A program made the position numbers and the translations under genes. The notes below the pieces were generated by a model. That model did no database searches. It saw nothing but the letters and a program-made list of their open reading frames with translations, and was not told where the DNA came from. From Streptomyces ureilyticus (GTDB lineage Bacteria > Actinomycetota > Actinomycetes > Streptomycetales > Streptomycetaceae), in assembly GCF_011045025.1 (NCBI RefSeq), contig NZ_JAAKZX010000034.1, forward strand, positions 1 to 59,654: a DNA stretch of 59,654 bases, read 5' to 3'. This document shows positions 6,675 through 15,068 of this stretch, in pieces (within the stretch, counting starts at the first letter, position 1; each line of letters opens with the position of its first letter).

Positions 6675-9662
6675 GTGCCGACCACCGCATTCACCACGCC
6701 GTTCATCGGCCGCGAGGACGAACTCGCCCGTCTGACCCGGGTATTGGAGCGTGCCCGGGCCGGTGAGGCGCATGCCGTGCTGGTGGCCGGGGACGCCGGT
6801 GTGGGCAAGACGCGCGTGCTGGCCGAGGCCGCCGGGCACGCCGCGGAGAGCGGCATGACCGTTCTCACGGGGCACTGTGTCGATCTCGGTGACGTCGGCC
6901 TGCCGTATCTGCCGTTCACCGAGGTCGTCGGCGTGCTCGCCGCCGACGACCGGTTCTCTGCCGCCCTGGCGAAGCATCCCGTGGTCGGCCGACTGCTCGG
7001 CGACGGCGGCGGTGCCGTACGGGACGCGGGCAGCCGGCCGCAGCTGTTCGAGGACATGGCCGCTCTGCTGGCCGACCTCTCTGAGGTCAGTTCCCTGCTG
7101 CTGGTCCTTGAGGACCTGCACTGGGCCGACCAGTCCTCCCGCGACCTGCTGCGCTTCCTGCTCAGCCGGGGCATTCTTCAGCGGGCTGCGGGCGGCTCCC
7201 CCACCCACCGCCTGGCACTCTTCGCGTCGTACCGGGCCGACGATCTGCACCGCCGCCACCCGCTGCGCCCGCTGCTGGCCGAACTGGTGCGGCTGCCCGC
7301 CGTCGACCGCCTCGAACTGCGGCCGATGCCCGATCCCGAGGTGGCCCGGCTGGTACGCGCCCAGCGGGCCGCTCCGCTGCCGGACGCCACCGTCCGCCGT
7401 ATCGTCGAGCGCGCCGAGGGCAACGCCTTCTACGCGGAGGAACTGCTCGCCGCCACCGCCGACACCCTGCCCGGCCCCGGCGGGTCCACTCCGGCATCCG
7501 CCGTGCCCAGTGGCCTCGCCGACGTCCTCCTCATCCGCTTCGAGCAGTTGTCCGGCACCGCCCAGCAGGTACTGCGCACGGCGGCCGTCGCCGGGCGCCG
7601 CGTCGAGCACGAGCTGCTGCGCGACGCCGTCGGCCTGCCCGAGCAGGAATTGGAGTCGGCGCTGCGCGAGGCCGTCGGCCGACAGCTCCTCGTCCCCGGC
7701 GAGGACGACACGTACTCCTTCCGGCACGCCCTCATCCGCGAAGCCGTCTACGCCGATCTGCTGCCGGGCGAACGGGTGCGGCTGCACCGACAGTTCGCCC
7801 GGCTGCTGGCCGCGCGGGGCCACAAGGCCGAGAGCGCGGCGGAGCGCGCCCACCACTCCCGCGAGAGCCACGACCTGGCCGACGCCCTCGCGGCCTCACT
7901 CGAGGCTGCCGACCACGCCGGGCGGATCGGCGCCCCCGCGGAGGAACTCCGCCACCTCGAGGCCGCCCTCGATCTGTGGCCGGCGGTGCCCCGCTCCGCA
8001 CTGCCGGAGGGCGCCGGCGACACGGTGGCGCTCACCCTGCGTGCCTCGGCCGCGGCAGCGCACGCCGGCGAGACCCACCGGGCGGTCGCGCTCACCCGTT
8101 CCGCGCTCGCCCGGGTCGGCTCAGACACGGACGCCGAACTCGCCGTCCGCGTCCGGTACACCCTCGCGGGCAATCTGATACGGGCCGACAGCCTGAAAGC
8201 GGCGTTCAGGTACAGCAGCGAGGCACTCGACCTGATCTCCGCGGAGCCGGAGTCGCCGACCTGGGTGTGGGCCGCGGCCACCCATGTCAAGGCGGCGCAT
8301 CAAGTGGGCGAGTACGAGGTCGGCCGCCAGGTCGCGCGCCAGGCCCTGCGCGTCGCCGAGGAACTCGGCGTGGCCGACGCGCAGGCCGATCTGCTGATCT
8401 CCCTGACGAGTCTCGAAACACACAATCGCCGCACTCCGCAAGGGCGTTCCCGGCTACGGGAGGCGCGGGAGCTGGCCCGTCGGGCCGGCAACGTGCCCGT
8501 CGAAATGCGCGCGCTGTTCAATCTCGCCATCGGTTCGTACGAATCCGGCGACCCGGACGAGTGCCTCGCCTGGCTCTCCGACGGACTGGAGCGCGCGGAG
8601 CGCACCGGGCTCCACTACTCGCCGTACGCACTGGAGATGCTCTACCTGCGCACCGTGGTGCTCTACACCCTGGGCCGCTGGGACGAATGCGTCCAATCGG
8701 CGGCCACAGAAGCCGAACGGCTGCCGACGGCGAGCGGTTTCGCGATCGGCCCCGCGCTGTACGTTGCTCTGGCCCGCGGCGACCGGACGGCCGCCGAGCG
8801 GGCCCGCGCCCTCCTCGACGGACCGTTCGACTGGATGGCCACCCTCGTCGCGGGCATTGTGCTCACCGACACCGCGGCCCAGCGAGGTGAGCCGGAAGCG
8901 GCCGTCGAGCGGGTGCGTACGACGCTCGAAGCGCTGACCGACGAATCCGGCGCGGAGCGGCCCGATGTCGCCGTCCGGCTCGCAGCCCTCGCCCTGTCCG
9001 CCGTCGCGGACGCGGCCGTTGAGCTGCGGCTGACCGGCGACGAAGCGGCCGCTCTCCGCTGGACGGACACGGCCACGGAACTGGTGGAGCTGGCCCGGGC
9101 CACGGCTACCAAGGGAGAGGACGGTGAACGGCAGGGCCCGGAGGGTCTGGCCTGGCTGGCCCGCGCGGAGGCGGAATGGGCACGGGCCACCAGCGGGCCG
9201 GATGTCGAAGCCTGGGAGAAGGCCGTCGCCGCGTTCGGCTACGGAGATGTCTACGAGCGGGCCCGTTGCCAACTCCGCATCGCGGAGGCGCTGTTGGCGG
9301 CGGATCGCCGTGAAGAGGCCGCCGAGCAGGCGCGCGCCACGCGGGACACGGCCGACCGGCTCGGCGCCGTTCCGCTGCGCGACAGTGTGGACGCACTCAT
9401 CCGGCGGGGCCGCCTCGCGGAGACCCCACCCACGGCAGCCGGGGCCCCTGCGCTGACCGCCCGCGAGAACGACGTCCTGCGGCTCCTCGCCCACGGCCGC
9501 ACCAACCGCCAGATCGGCGAGGAGCTGTTCATCACCGGCAAGACGGCGAGCGTCCATGTCTCCAACATCCTCGCCAAGTTGGGCGCCGCCAGCCGCACCG
9601 AGGCCGTGGCCCTCGCCTACCGCGAAGGTCTGATCGAGCCGGGGACGACCACGTCAGGCTGA
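6675..9662 (+). CDS. LuxR-family ATPase transcriptional regulator (LAL type)
   Basis: A 995-residue large ATP-binding LuxR regulator. Walker A GDAGVGKT is at 39-46, Walker B LLLVLEDLHWAD near 140, then a long TPR-like helical middle, and a C-terminal LuxR helix-turn-helix (about 930-990, LTARENDVLRLLAHG). GTG 6675 has AGGA 8 nt upstream. It starts 43 bases after the GH15 gene on the same strand and may control it or be co-transcribed; MalT-type LALs regulate glucan use, so a carbohydrate link is reasonable but inferred. Confidence 0.9.
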   Translation: MPTTAFTTPFIGREDELARLTRVLERARAGEAHAVLVAGDAGVGKTRVLAEAAGHAAESGMTVLTGHCVDLGDVGLPYLPFTEVVGVLAADDRFSAALAKHPVVGRLLGDGGGAVRDAGSRPQLFEDMAALLADLSEVSSLLLVLEDLHWADQSSRDLLRFLLSRGILQRAAGGSPTHRLALFASYRADDLHRRHPLRPLLAELVRLPAVDRLELRPMPDPEVARLVRAQRAAPLPDATVRRIVERAEGNAFYAEELLAATADTLPGPGGSTPASAVPSGLADVLLIRFEQLSGTAQQVLRTAAVAGRRVEHELLRDAVGLPEQELESALREAVGRQLLVPGEDDTYSFRHALIREAVYADLLPGERVRLHRQFARLLAARGHKAESAAERAHHSRESHDLADALAASLEAADHAGRIGAPAEELRHLEAALDLWPAVPRSALPEGAGDTVALTLRASAAAAHAGETHRAVALTRSALARVGSDTDAELAVRVRYTLAGNLIRADSLKAAFRYSSEALDLISAEPESPTWVWAAATHVKAAHQVGEYEVGRQVARQALRVAEELGVADAQADLLISLTSLETHNRRTPQGRSRLREARELARRAGNVPVEMRALFNLAIGSYESGDPDECLAWLSDGLERAERTGLHYSPYALEMLYLRTVVLYTLGRWDECVQSAATEAERLPTASGFAIGPALYVALARGDRTAAERARALLDGPFDWMATLVAGIVLTDTAAQRGEPEAAVERVRTTLEALTDESGAERPDVAVRLAALALSAVADAAVELRLTGDEAAALRWTDTATELVELARATATKGEDGERQGPEGLAWLARAEAEWARATSGPDVEAWEKAVAAFGYGDVYERARCQLRIAEALLAADRREEAAEQARATRDTADRLGAVPLRDSVDALIRRGRLAETPPTAAGAPALTARENDVLRLLAHGRTNRQIGEELFITGKTASVHVSNILAKLGAASRTEAVALAYREGLIEPGTTTSG

Positions 9663-9709
9663 ACACTCGGACCGTCGGTGGCGCGAACGGGCCGCCGTCC
9701 CATCCCAGT

Positions 9710-10312
9710 TCATGCCCCGTGACGCAGCATCCGCATCTGCTCTTCCAGCGGGGCCAGACCGACATCCCGGCGACGTTCGTCGAGGGTGTCCGGGCAGCGG
9801 GTCGGGTACGGGCGGAACGTCGCCGGGTCGATGCGCGTGCCGTAGTACTGCGGCTGGCCCAGCTCGACGGCGCAGTGGTCGGCGATGTAGGCGTGGTGCA
9901 GCGCGGGGCAGCGGCCGTCCGCCGTGGCCTGGGCGATCAGGTCGCGGCAGCTGAGCTGGAAGTCGAGATCCGGGGCGTGCAGCAGGATCATCAGGGCCGC
10001 CGTCGACGCCTGAGCGCCCACCAGGTCGGCGGTCGGCCAGCCGTGCCGGCGGACGATCGCCTTGAGCGCCTCGGCGTTGTCCTTGCGGCAGTCGAGGATG
10101 CTGCGGCGCAGGCCGGGCGTGCGATTGCGCTGTGCCTGCCGCATGAGCCGCTGTTCCTCCTCCGCCCTGCGGACGAGTTCGCAGGCGAGGGCGGAGGCCA
10201 GCGCGGGAAGCACTGCCGTGCCCGAGCCCTGAGGTGCGTCGTGCGCCAGGCCGGTTTGCTCCTCGTGTGGCGCGTCCTGGGTCAAGTGCCTTGAAGCACC
10301 GATGCCGTTCAT
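9710..10312 (-). CDS. DUF6624-like hypothetical protein
   Basis: A 200-residue protein resembling the actinobacterial DUF6624 family, with a helical core around HGWPTADLVGAQAS and the terminal QPQYYGTRIDP segment. Function unknown. ATG 10312 overlaps the stop of the upstream ATP-binding gene (ATGA), so both are translated together. It ends facing the LuxR regulator tail to tail with only about 47 bases between. Confidence 0.75.
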   Translation of the reverse strand: MNGIGASRHLTQDAPHEEQTGLAHDAPQGSGTAVLPALASALACELVRRAEEEQRLMRQAQRNRTPGLRRSILDCRKDNAEALKAIVRRHGWPTADLVGAQASTAALMILLHAPDLDFQLSCRDLIAQATADGRCPALHHAYIADHCAVELGQPQYYGTRIDPATFRPYPTRCPDTLDERRRDVGLAPLEEQMRMLRHGA

Positions 10313-10716
10313 GAGGGCTCCCGAAGCGTCAGCGTGAACCACACGCTCTTGCCCGTGGTACCGAGGGCGGGCCGTGCGACACCCCAGTCGTCGGACAGCG
10401 CGGCCACGAGGGCGAGTCCGCGCCCGGACTCCTCGGCCGCACCCACCGCACACAGCCGCGGCAGGACCGGCGAACGGTCGGCGGTGGAGGCACGCGACGG
10501 CTGGGCGGGGACCACGGTGCGCAGAGGGCCGGCAGGCTCGCCGACCGCGACCGGGGCGACCTCCTCGGGCCGTGCCCGGCGGGCCGGCTCACCGACCGGG
10601 AGCGCTACAGACGCGGACGAGCAGCCACCCTCCAAAACGGCGGCGGCCAGCACCTTTTCGGCCCCCGCGGGGCCCTTGGCCGGACTCCTTGATTGTCCGT
10701 CGGTCACGGTGGCCAT
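10309..10716 (-). CDS. Reduced GHKL-type ATP-binding protein (anti-sigma-like)
   Basis: A 135-residue protein whose C-terminal third matches the end of streptomycete HATPase_c anti-sigma-like proteins: G-box SGRGLALVAALSDDWG followed by GKSVWFTLTL. The N-box helix (SELVTNAVRH-like) that should hold ATP/Mg is absent; the first 80 residues are low-complexity Ala/Pro/Glu-rich with PVGEPA and AVGEPA repeated. It may be degenerate or a non-enzymatic relic. It is divergent from the XRE regulator, as in abaA/whiJ-like loci. Confidence 0.65.
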   Translation of the reverse strand: MATVTDGQSRSPAKGPAGAEKVLAAAVLEGGCSSASVALPVGEPARRARPEEVAPVAVGEPAGPLRTVVPAQPSRASTADRSPVLPRLCAVGAAEESGRGLALVAALSDDWGVARPALGTTGKSVWFTLTLREPS

Positions 10717-10866
10717 CCCGGTCTCGCATCACGGTGCGCGGCATCCCCGTACCTGCCGGGCGATCAACTCCCGTACTGCCGAGCACGGTTGACCGCCGTC
10801 GCCGCTGACTGTGCGACAGGTCACTCCGTCACTATGACGGCATCCACGCACAACTCGCAACACGCG

Positions 10867-10883
10867 TTCTGATAATTTCAGAA
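10867..10883. promoter_or_regulatory. Palindrome in the divergent promoter region
   Basis: TTCTGATAATTTCAGAA is an inverted repeat with 6-bp arms around TAATT. It stands 77 bases upstream of the XRE regulator start, in an AT-rich patch within GC-rich DNA. It is a plausible autoregulatory operator. Confidence 0.45.
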
Positions 10884-10960
10884 CTATCCGCAACTCCCTG
10901 TCTCTGTCAGTGCCGACGTGGCACACTGCTGGCTGTGACGGCCGTTCCGGGAGGGTGGAC

Positions 10961-11833
10961 GTGAGCGACAACCGCTCTGGCGGCAACGCGCCGACAGTCC
11001 TGCGGATGGTTCTCGGCAAGCGGCTTCGGCAGCTGCGGGAGCAGGCCGGGGTCTCGTTCGAGGACGCGGCACGGGCCATCGAGGTGACCCCTCTGACGGT
11101 CCGGCGGATAGAGAAGGCCGAGGTCGGCCTACGCATCCCGTACGTAAAGGAGTTGCTGCGCACCTACGGGGTTCCGGCGGCGGAGATCGACGACTTCCTC
11201 AACCTGGCCAGGGAGGCCAACCAGCCCGGCTGGTGGTACAAGTACCGCGACGTACTGCCCGAGTGGTTCAGCGCCTACGTGAGCCTGGAGAGCGAAGCCA
11301 GCGTCATCCGCCTCTACGAACCCCACTACGTCCCGGGCCTGTTGCAGACGCACGACTACGCCACCGCACTGATGCGGGTGGGGTTCCCCAACGAGTCGAA
11401 GGAGGACATAGAGCGCCGGGTCACCCTGCGCCTCAAGCGTCAGGACCTGCTCGCCAAGCCGGAGTCACCCGCCATCTGGGCCATCCTGGAGGAGTCGGTG
11501 CTGCGCCGCCCGGTGGGCGGACGCCAGGTGATGCGGGCTCAGATCGACCGGCTGGAGGAGGCGCTGGACCTGCCGAAGGTCCGGATCCAGATCATCGGCC
11601 TCGACACGGGAGCACATCCCGGCGCATACGGCCCGTTCCACTACTTCCGTTTCGGTTTCTCCGAGCTTCCCGACGTCGTCTACACCGAAAGCCTCGCCGG
11701 CGCGGTCTATGTCGATCAGCCCGCCGACGTCGTCACGTATCTCGAAGTTATGGACCGGATGTCCGTGCAGGCGGAACCGGTCGCTCGAACCAGGGACATC
11801 CTGGGTAAATTGCGCAAGGAGTTGGACGAATGA
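10961..11833 (+). CDS. XRE-family regulator with DUF5753 domain (WhiJ-like)
   Basis: A 290-residue regulator. An N-terminal Cro/C1-type helix-turn-helix (about 14-70; LGKRLRQLREQAGVSFEDAA) is followed by a DUF5753 effector domain (about 95-280). GTG 10961 is preceded by GGGAGGG at good spacing. It overlaps the next gene (DUF397) by 4 bases, the standard pairing in which the small protein is thought to modulate the DNA-binding partner in development and antibiotic control. Confidence 0.92.
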   Translation: MSDNRSGGNAPTVLRMVLGKRLRQLREQAGVSFEDAARAIEVTPLTVRRIEKAEVGLRIPYVKELLRTYGVPAAEIDDFLNLAREANQPGWWYKYRDVLPEWFSAYVSLESEASVIRLYEPHYVPGLLQTHDYATALMRVGFPNESKEDIERRVTLRLKRQDLLAKPESPAIWAILEESVLRRPVGGRQVMRAQIDRLEEALDLPKVRIQIIGLDTGAHPGAYGPFHYFRFGFSELPDVVYTESLAGAVYVDQPADVVTYLEVMDRMSVQAEPVARTRDILGKLRKELDE

Positions 11834-12075
11834 ACGCCAAGGGCCCCATCTACAGCGGCATGCCGGCCACCGACCTGGGCACCGAGGGCTGGCACAAGCC
11901 CTGGAGCGGCACGAACGGCGGGAGCTGCGTCGAAGCCAAGCGGCTGCCCGACGGCAGCGTCGCCGTCCGCCAGTCCACCGACCCGGAAGGTCCCGCACTG
12001 ATCTACACCCGGGACGAGATGCTGACGTTCCTGGAGGGCGCGAAGTCCGGCGAGGCGGACTTCCTGGTCGCCTGA
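11830..12075 (+). CDS. DUF397 small protein, partner of the XRE regulator
   Basis: An 81-residue DUF397 protein with the family signature W-x-S-(x)n-SCVEAKRL, a DPEGPALIYT strand and a terminal helix (FLEGAKSGEADF). ATGA overlap with the XRE gene gives translational coupling. It is followed by a hairpin terminator. Confidence 0.92.
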   Translation: MNAKGPIYSGMPATDLGTEGWHKPWSGTNGGSCVEAKRLPDGSVAVRQSTDPEGPALIYTRDEMLTFLEGAKSGEADFLVA

Positions 12076-12088
12076 GGCCACCCGGGAA

Positions 12089-12117
12089 ACCCGCACGCGG
12101 ACTCCCCTCGTGCGGGT
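12089..12117. terminator. Hairpin after the XRE/DUF397 pair
   Basis: Perfect 9-bp stem ACCCGCACG/CGTGCGGGT with an 11-nt loop, 14 bases after the DUF397 stop codon. Confidence 0.65.
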
Positions 12118-12160
12118 CGCCCGGCCACACTGAGGAAGTCGGTCGTCCGGAGGGAGTGGT

Positions 12161-12694
12161 ATGCACACGCTCCATCAGGCCGTCACCCAGTGTCGAACGC
12201 TGGTCGTCGACGGCCCTGAGGGCATCGGCAGGAGCCGTCTGCTCACCGAACTCGCCCGCCACGGATTCCTCATCAGACATGCAGGGGTACAGCCGCACCA
12301 GGTGGACCCCTGCCGCCCGTACCGTGAACTCCTCGCCGCACCGGGCCTGTTGGCGGTCGACGGCAGCATCATCCACGAACTCGTCTACGGGCCGCTGCGC
12401 CGGGGACACTCCCGGGTGACCTGGATCCAGGCCCTGGATTTCGCCGAGGCGATCGCCGAACGAGACGGCGCCCTCGTCCATCTGACGGCAGCTCAAAAGC
12501 AGACGGCGCCTCAGAACCAGCAGGACACGGAAGGCGCCCAGGCGGTCAGCGCGTACGAACGGGCATTCCGCACCCTCGCCCAGCACGTCGCCGTCGTCAC
12601 CGTGGATGTCGGCGGCCTCGGCCCTCCGATCCGTGCGCCTGACTCGTCCCCTTTTCAACTGGGGCGATGCGCAGGGAAGTTGACGGTAAGTTGA
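12161..12694 (+). CDS. P-loop protein with variant Walker A, kinase-like
   Basis: A 177-residue protein. Residues 15-25 read VVDGPEGIGRS, a P-loop in which the usual Lys is Arg. A later segment (VDGSIIHELVYGPLRRG) resembles the nucleotide-kinase region that precedes the lid in thymidylate-kinase-like proteins. It could bind a nucleotide or be inactive. GGAGGGAG stands just upstream of ATG 12161. It lies between the DUF397 and DUF574 genes on the same strand. Confidence 0.65.
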   Translation: MHTLHQAVTQCRTLVVDGPEGIGRSRLLTELARHGFLIRHAGVQPHQVDPCRPYRELLAAPGLLAVDGSIIHELVYGPLRRGHSRVTWIQALDFAEAIAERDGALVHLTAAQKQTAPQNQQDTEGAQAVSAYERAFRTLAQHVAVVTVDVGGLGPPIRAPDSSPFQLGRCAGKLTVS

Positions 12695-12728
12695 GCACAG
12701 ACCCGTGACGCACGGCAGGAGAATTCTG

Positions 12729-13538
12729 ATGGCAGAAGCCCAGTCCCACCCCGACCAGGACGCCCTGTCCAAGATCGACACCACGGTGCCGCACTCGGCC
12801 CGCATCTGGAACTACTGGATGGGCGGCAAGGACAACTACGAGATCGACCGGGTGGCGGGCGACGCCTACCGCGAGACCGCGCCGAACATCGAGACCATGG
12901 CCCGCGCCTCCCGTGACTATCTGATCCGCACGGTGACCCTCGTGGCCGGCGAGCTCGGCATCCGCCAGTTCCTGGACATCGGCACGGGACTGCCCTCGTA
13001 CGACAACACCCACCAGGTCGCGCAGCGTGTGGCACCCGAGTCCCGCATCGTCTACGTGGACAACGACCCGCTGGTGCTCCGCCACGCCCAGGCCCTGCTG
13101 ACCAGCACCCCCGAGGGCGCCACCAACTACATCGACGCGGATCTGCGCGAGCCCGAGAAGATCATCGCGCAGGCGGGCGAGATCCTGGACTTCACCAAGC
13201 CCGTCGCGCTGATGCTCATGGGCATCCTCGGCCACATCCAGAAGTACGAGGAGGCCAAGTCGATCGTCAGCCGCCTCCAGGCCGCCCTCCCCTCGGGCAG
13301 CTACTTCGTGCACTACGACAGCACCGACACCGACGCCGCCCTCAAGGAGGCCCAGGAGGGCTACGACGACACGGGCGCCATCCCGTACGTGCTGCGCAGC
13401 CCGGAGCAGGTCTCCGCGTACTACGAGGGTCTCGAACTGCTGGAGCCCGGCATCGTGTCCTGCCCCCTGTGGCGCCCGGAGCCCGGGACGTCGCCCGAGC
13501 CCACGGACGTCTACGGGGGCGTCGCCCGCAAGCCGTGA
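12729..13538 (+). CDS. SAM-dependent methyltransferase, DUF574 family
   Basis: A 269-residue class I methyltransferase of the actinobacterial DUF574 family. It has the family N-terminus PHSARIWNYWMGGKDNYE, SAM-binding FLDIGTGLPS, and acidic motif VYVDNDPLVL. ATG 12729 is preceded by AGGAGA. Substrate unknown; members often sit next to XRE/DUF397 regulators, as here. Confidence 0.9.
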   Translation: MAEAQSHPDQDALSKIDTTVPHSARIWNYWMGGKDNYEIDRVAGDAYRETAPNIETMARASRDYLIRTVTLVAGELGIRQFLDIGTGLPSYDNTHQVAQRVAPESRIVYVDNDPLVLRHAQALLTSTPEGATNYIDADLREPEKIIAQAGEILDFTKPVALMLMGILGHIQKYEEAKSIVSRLQAALPSGSYFVHYDSTDTDAALKEAQEGYDDTGAIPYVLRSPEQVSAYYEGLELLEPGIVSCPLWRPEPGTSPEPTDVYGGVARKP

Positions 13539-13558
13539 TGCGGCACGCTGATTGATCA

Positions 13559-14953
13559 TCAGCCCCCGGCCGGCTGGATGTTCTGGTTGAGCCGGAACAG
13601 GTTCCCCGGATCACGGTCGGCCTTCACGCGGGCCAGTCGGGCGTAGTTGTCGCGGTAGCTCGCACGTACGCGCTCCTGACCCTCGTCCATCATCATGTTC
13701 ACGTACGCGCCGCCCGCCGAGAACGGGTGCAGGGCGTCGAAGTAGTCGACCGTCCAGTGCTTGATGGCCTCGGCATTGGCCGGGTCGGAGTCCACGCCCG
13801 CGTAGACGGACGCCCAGCGTGCGTCGCGGTAGCTCCAGGCGGTGTCCGTCGGTGCGAGGTCGTGGACGGCGCCGTCGATCGGGTACAGGTGCATCGTCGA
13901 CTTCCAGGTCGGCAGTTCGGCGCCGAACTTGGCGTGCGGGCCGATCGCGTCGCCGGGGATGTCGTTGACGAAGTCCGCGCGCCAGTACCACTGGTCGCCG
14001 GGCGGGTAGAGGCCGTCGAACGCGGACTGGATCGCGGGGTGCGGCATCGGCGCGGGGGCGTGCAGCAGGGGCGTGGGCAGTGCGTCGAGCAACGGTGCCA
14101 TGACCCGTGCCGCCGCGTCCGTGTCCTCGCCGGCGTAGTACCAGACGACGCCGGCGATCTTGCGCAGGTGCAGTTCCTCGGGGAACGGCGGGGCCGGCGG
14201 GACGGAGCCGAAGAGGAAGAAGGCGTTGAGGTCGCGGGGCGCGTGCGGGATGAAGTCCCGGTAGGCGGTGAGGACTTCGGCGCCGAGTTCCACGGGCCAG
14301 AAGGTGGGCCCGGCGACGACCGTGCTCACCTCATGCAGGCGGAACAGGAACGAGGTGACGACGCCGAAGTTTCCGCCGCCGCCGCGGATCGCCCAGTACA
14401 GGTCGGTGTTCTCGTCCGCGCTCGCGCGCACGTGCGCGCCGTCGGCCAGGACGAGTTCGGCCTCCAGGAGATTGTCGATGGTCAGCCCGCACTTACGGCT
14501 GAGATGACCGAGGCCGCCGCCCAGGGTGAGACCGCCGACGCCGGTCGTGGAGATGATGCCGCTCGGCGTGGCCAGACCGTGCTCGTGGGTGGCGCGGTCC
14601 ACTTCACCCCAGACGCAGCCTCCGCCGACGCGGACGGTACGGGCCCGTGGGTCGACCTCGATGTCCTTGAGCGGGGACAGATCGACGACCACACCGTCGT
14701 CGCAGGTCCCCAGGCCCGCGCCGTGGTGCCCGCCGCCGCGCACCGCGAGCGGCAGTCCGTGGTCACGGGCGAAGCCGACGGCATGGGAGACGTCCTTGGC
14801 GTCACCGCAGCGCGCCACGAGGGCGGGCCGCCGGTCGATCATCGCGTTGTAGACGGCGCGGGCCTCGTCGTAGCCGGAGTCGTCCGGCCCTACCAACTGG
14901 CCTGTGAATCCGGTGAGTTCCTGACGAGCTGCTTGTGCCGGAGTCATGGACAT
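13559..14953 (-). CDS. FAD-binding oxidase with berberine-bridge (BBE) C-terminus
   Basis: A 464-residue flavin oxidase of the VAO/PCMH class. The FAD domain contains RGGGHH (His76 is the likely covalent FAD attachment), GVGGLTLGGGLGHLSRKCG and the BBE tail DPGNLFRLNQNI. The Cys that gives bicovalent FAD in some relatives is not present (GIISTTGVGG). Typical substrates are oligosaccharides or aromatic metabolites; none can be assigned. ATG 14953 (MSMTPAQ) is preceded by GGGGGA. Confidence 0.9.
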   Translation of the reverse strand: MSMTPAQAARQELTGFTGQLVGPDDSGYDEARAVYNAMIDRRPALVARCGDAKDVSHAVGFARDHGLPLAVRGGGHHGAGLGTCDDGVVVDLSPLKDIEVDPRARTVRVGGGCVWGEVDRATHEHGLATPSGIISTTGVGGLTLGGGLGHLSRKCGLTIDNLLEAELVLADGAHVRASADENTDLYWAIRGGGGNFGVVTSFLFRLHEVSTVVAGPTFWPVELGAEVLTAYRDFIPHAPRDLNAFFLFGSVPPAPPFPEELHLRKIAGVVWYYAGEDTDAAARVMAPLLDALPTPLLHAPAPMPHPAIQSAFDGLYPPGDQWYWRADFVNDIPGDAIGPHAKFGAELPTWKSTMHLYPIDGAVHDLAPTDTAWSYRDARWASVYAGVDSDPANAEAIKHWTVDYFDALHPFSAGGAYVNMMMDEGQERVRASYRDNYARLARVKADRDPGNLFRLNQNIQPAGG

Positions 14954-14976
14954 GCGTGTCCCCCGTTCCGGGTCAG

Positions 14977-14994
14977 GGGCCCTTCGACGGGCCC
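14977..14994. terminator. Small hairpin between two minus-strand genes
   Basis: GGGCCC-TTCGAC-GGGCCC forms a 6-bp stem just upstream of the FAD oxidase and downstream of the LuxR regulator. It could end the regulator transcript; the evidence is structural only. Confidence 0.35.
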
Positions 14995-15068
14995 GATCCG
15001 CATGTTCTAGTCCGGCGCCCGGGACGCGGATATCCGTGACCGTCACCCAGCTCGGCGACGGCGGCTAC

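Noticed and set aside
5314..6735. Open frame of 473 codons inside GH15
   Set aside because: Arg-rich product in the wrong codon phase; GH15 motifs are all in the other frame.
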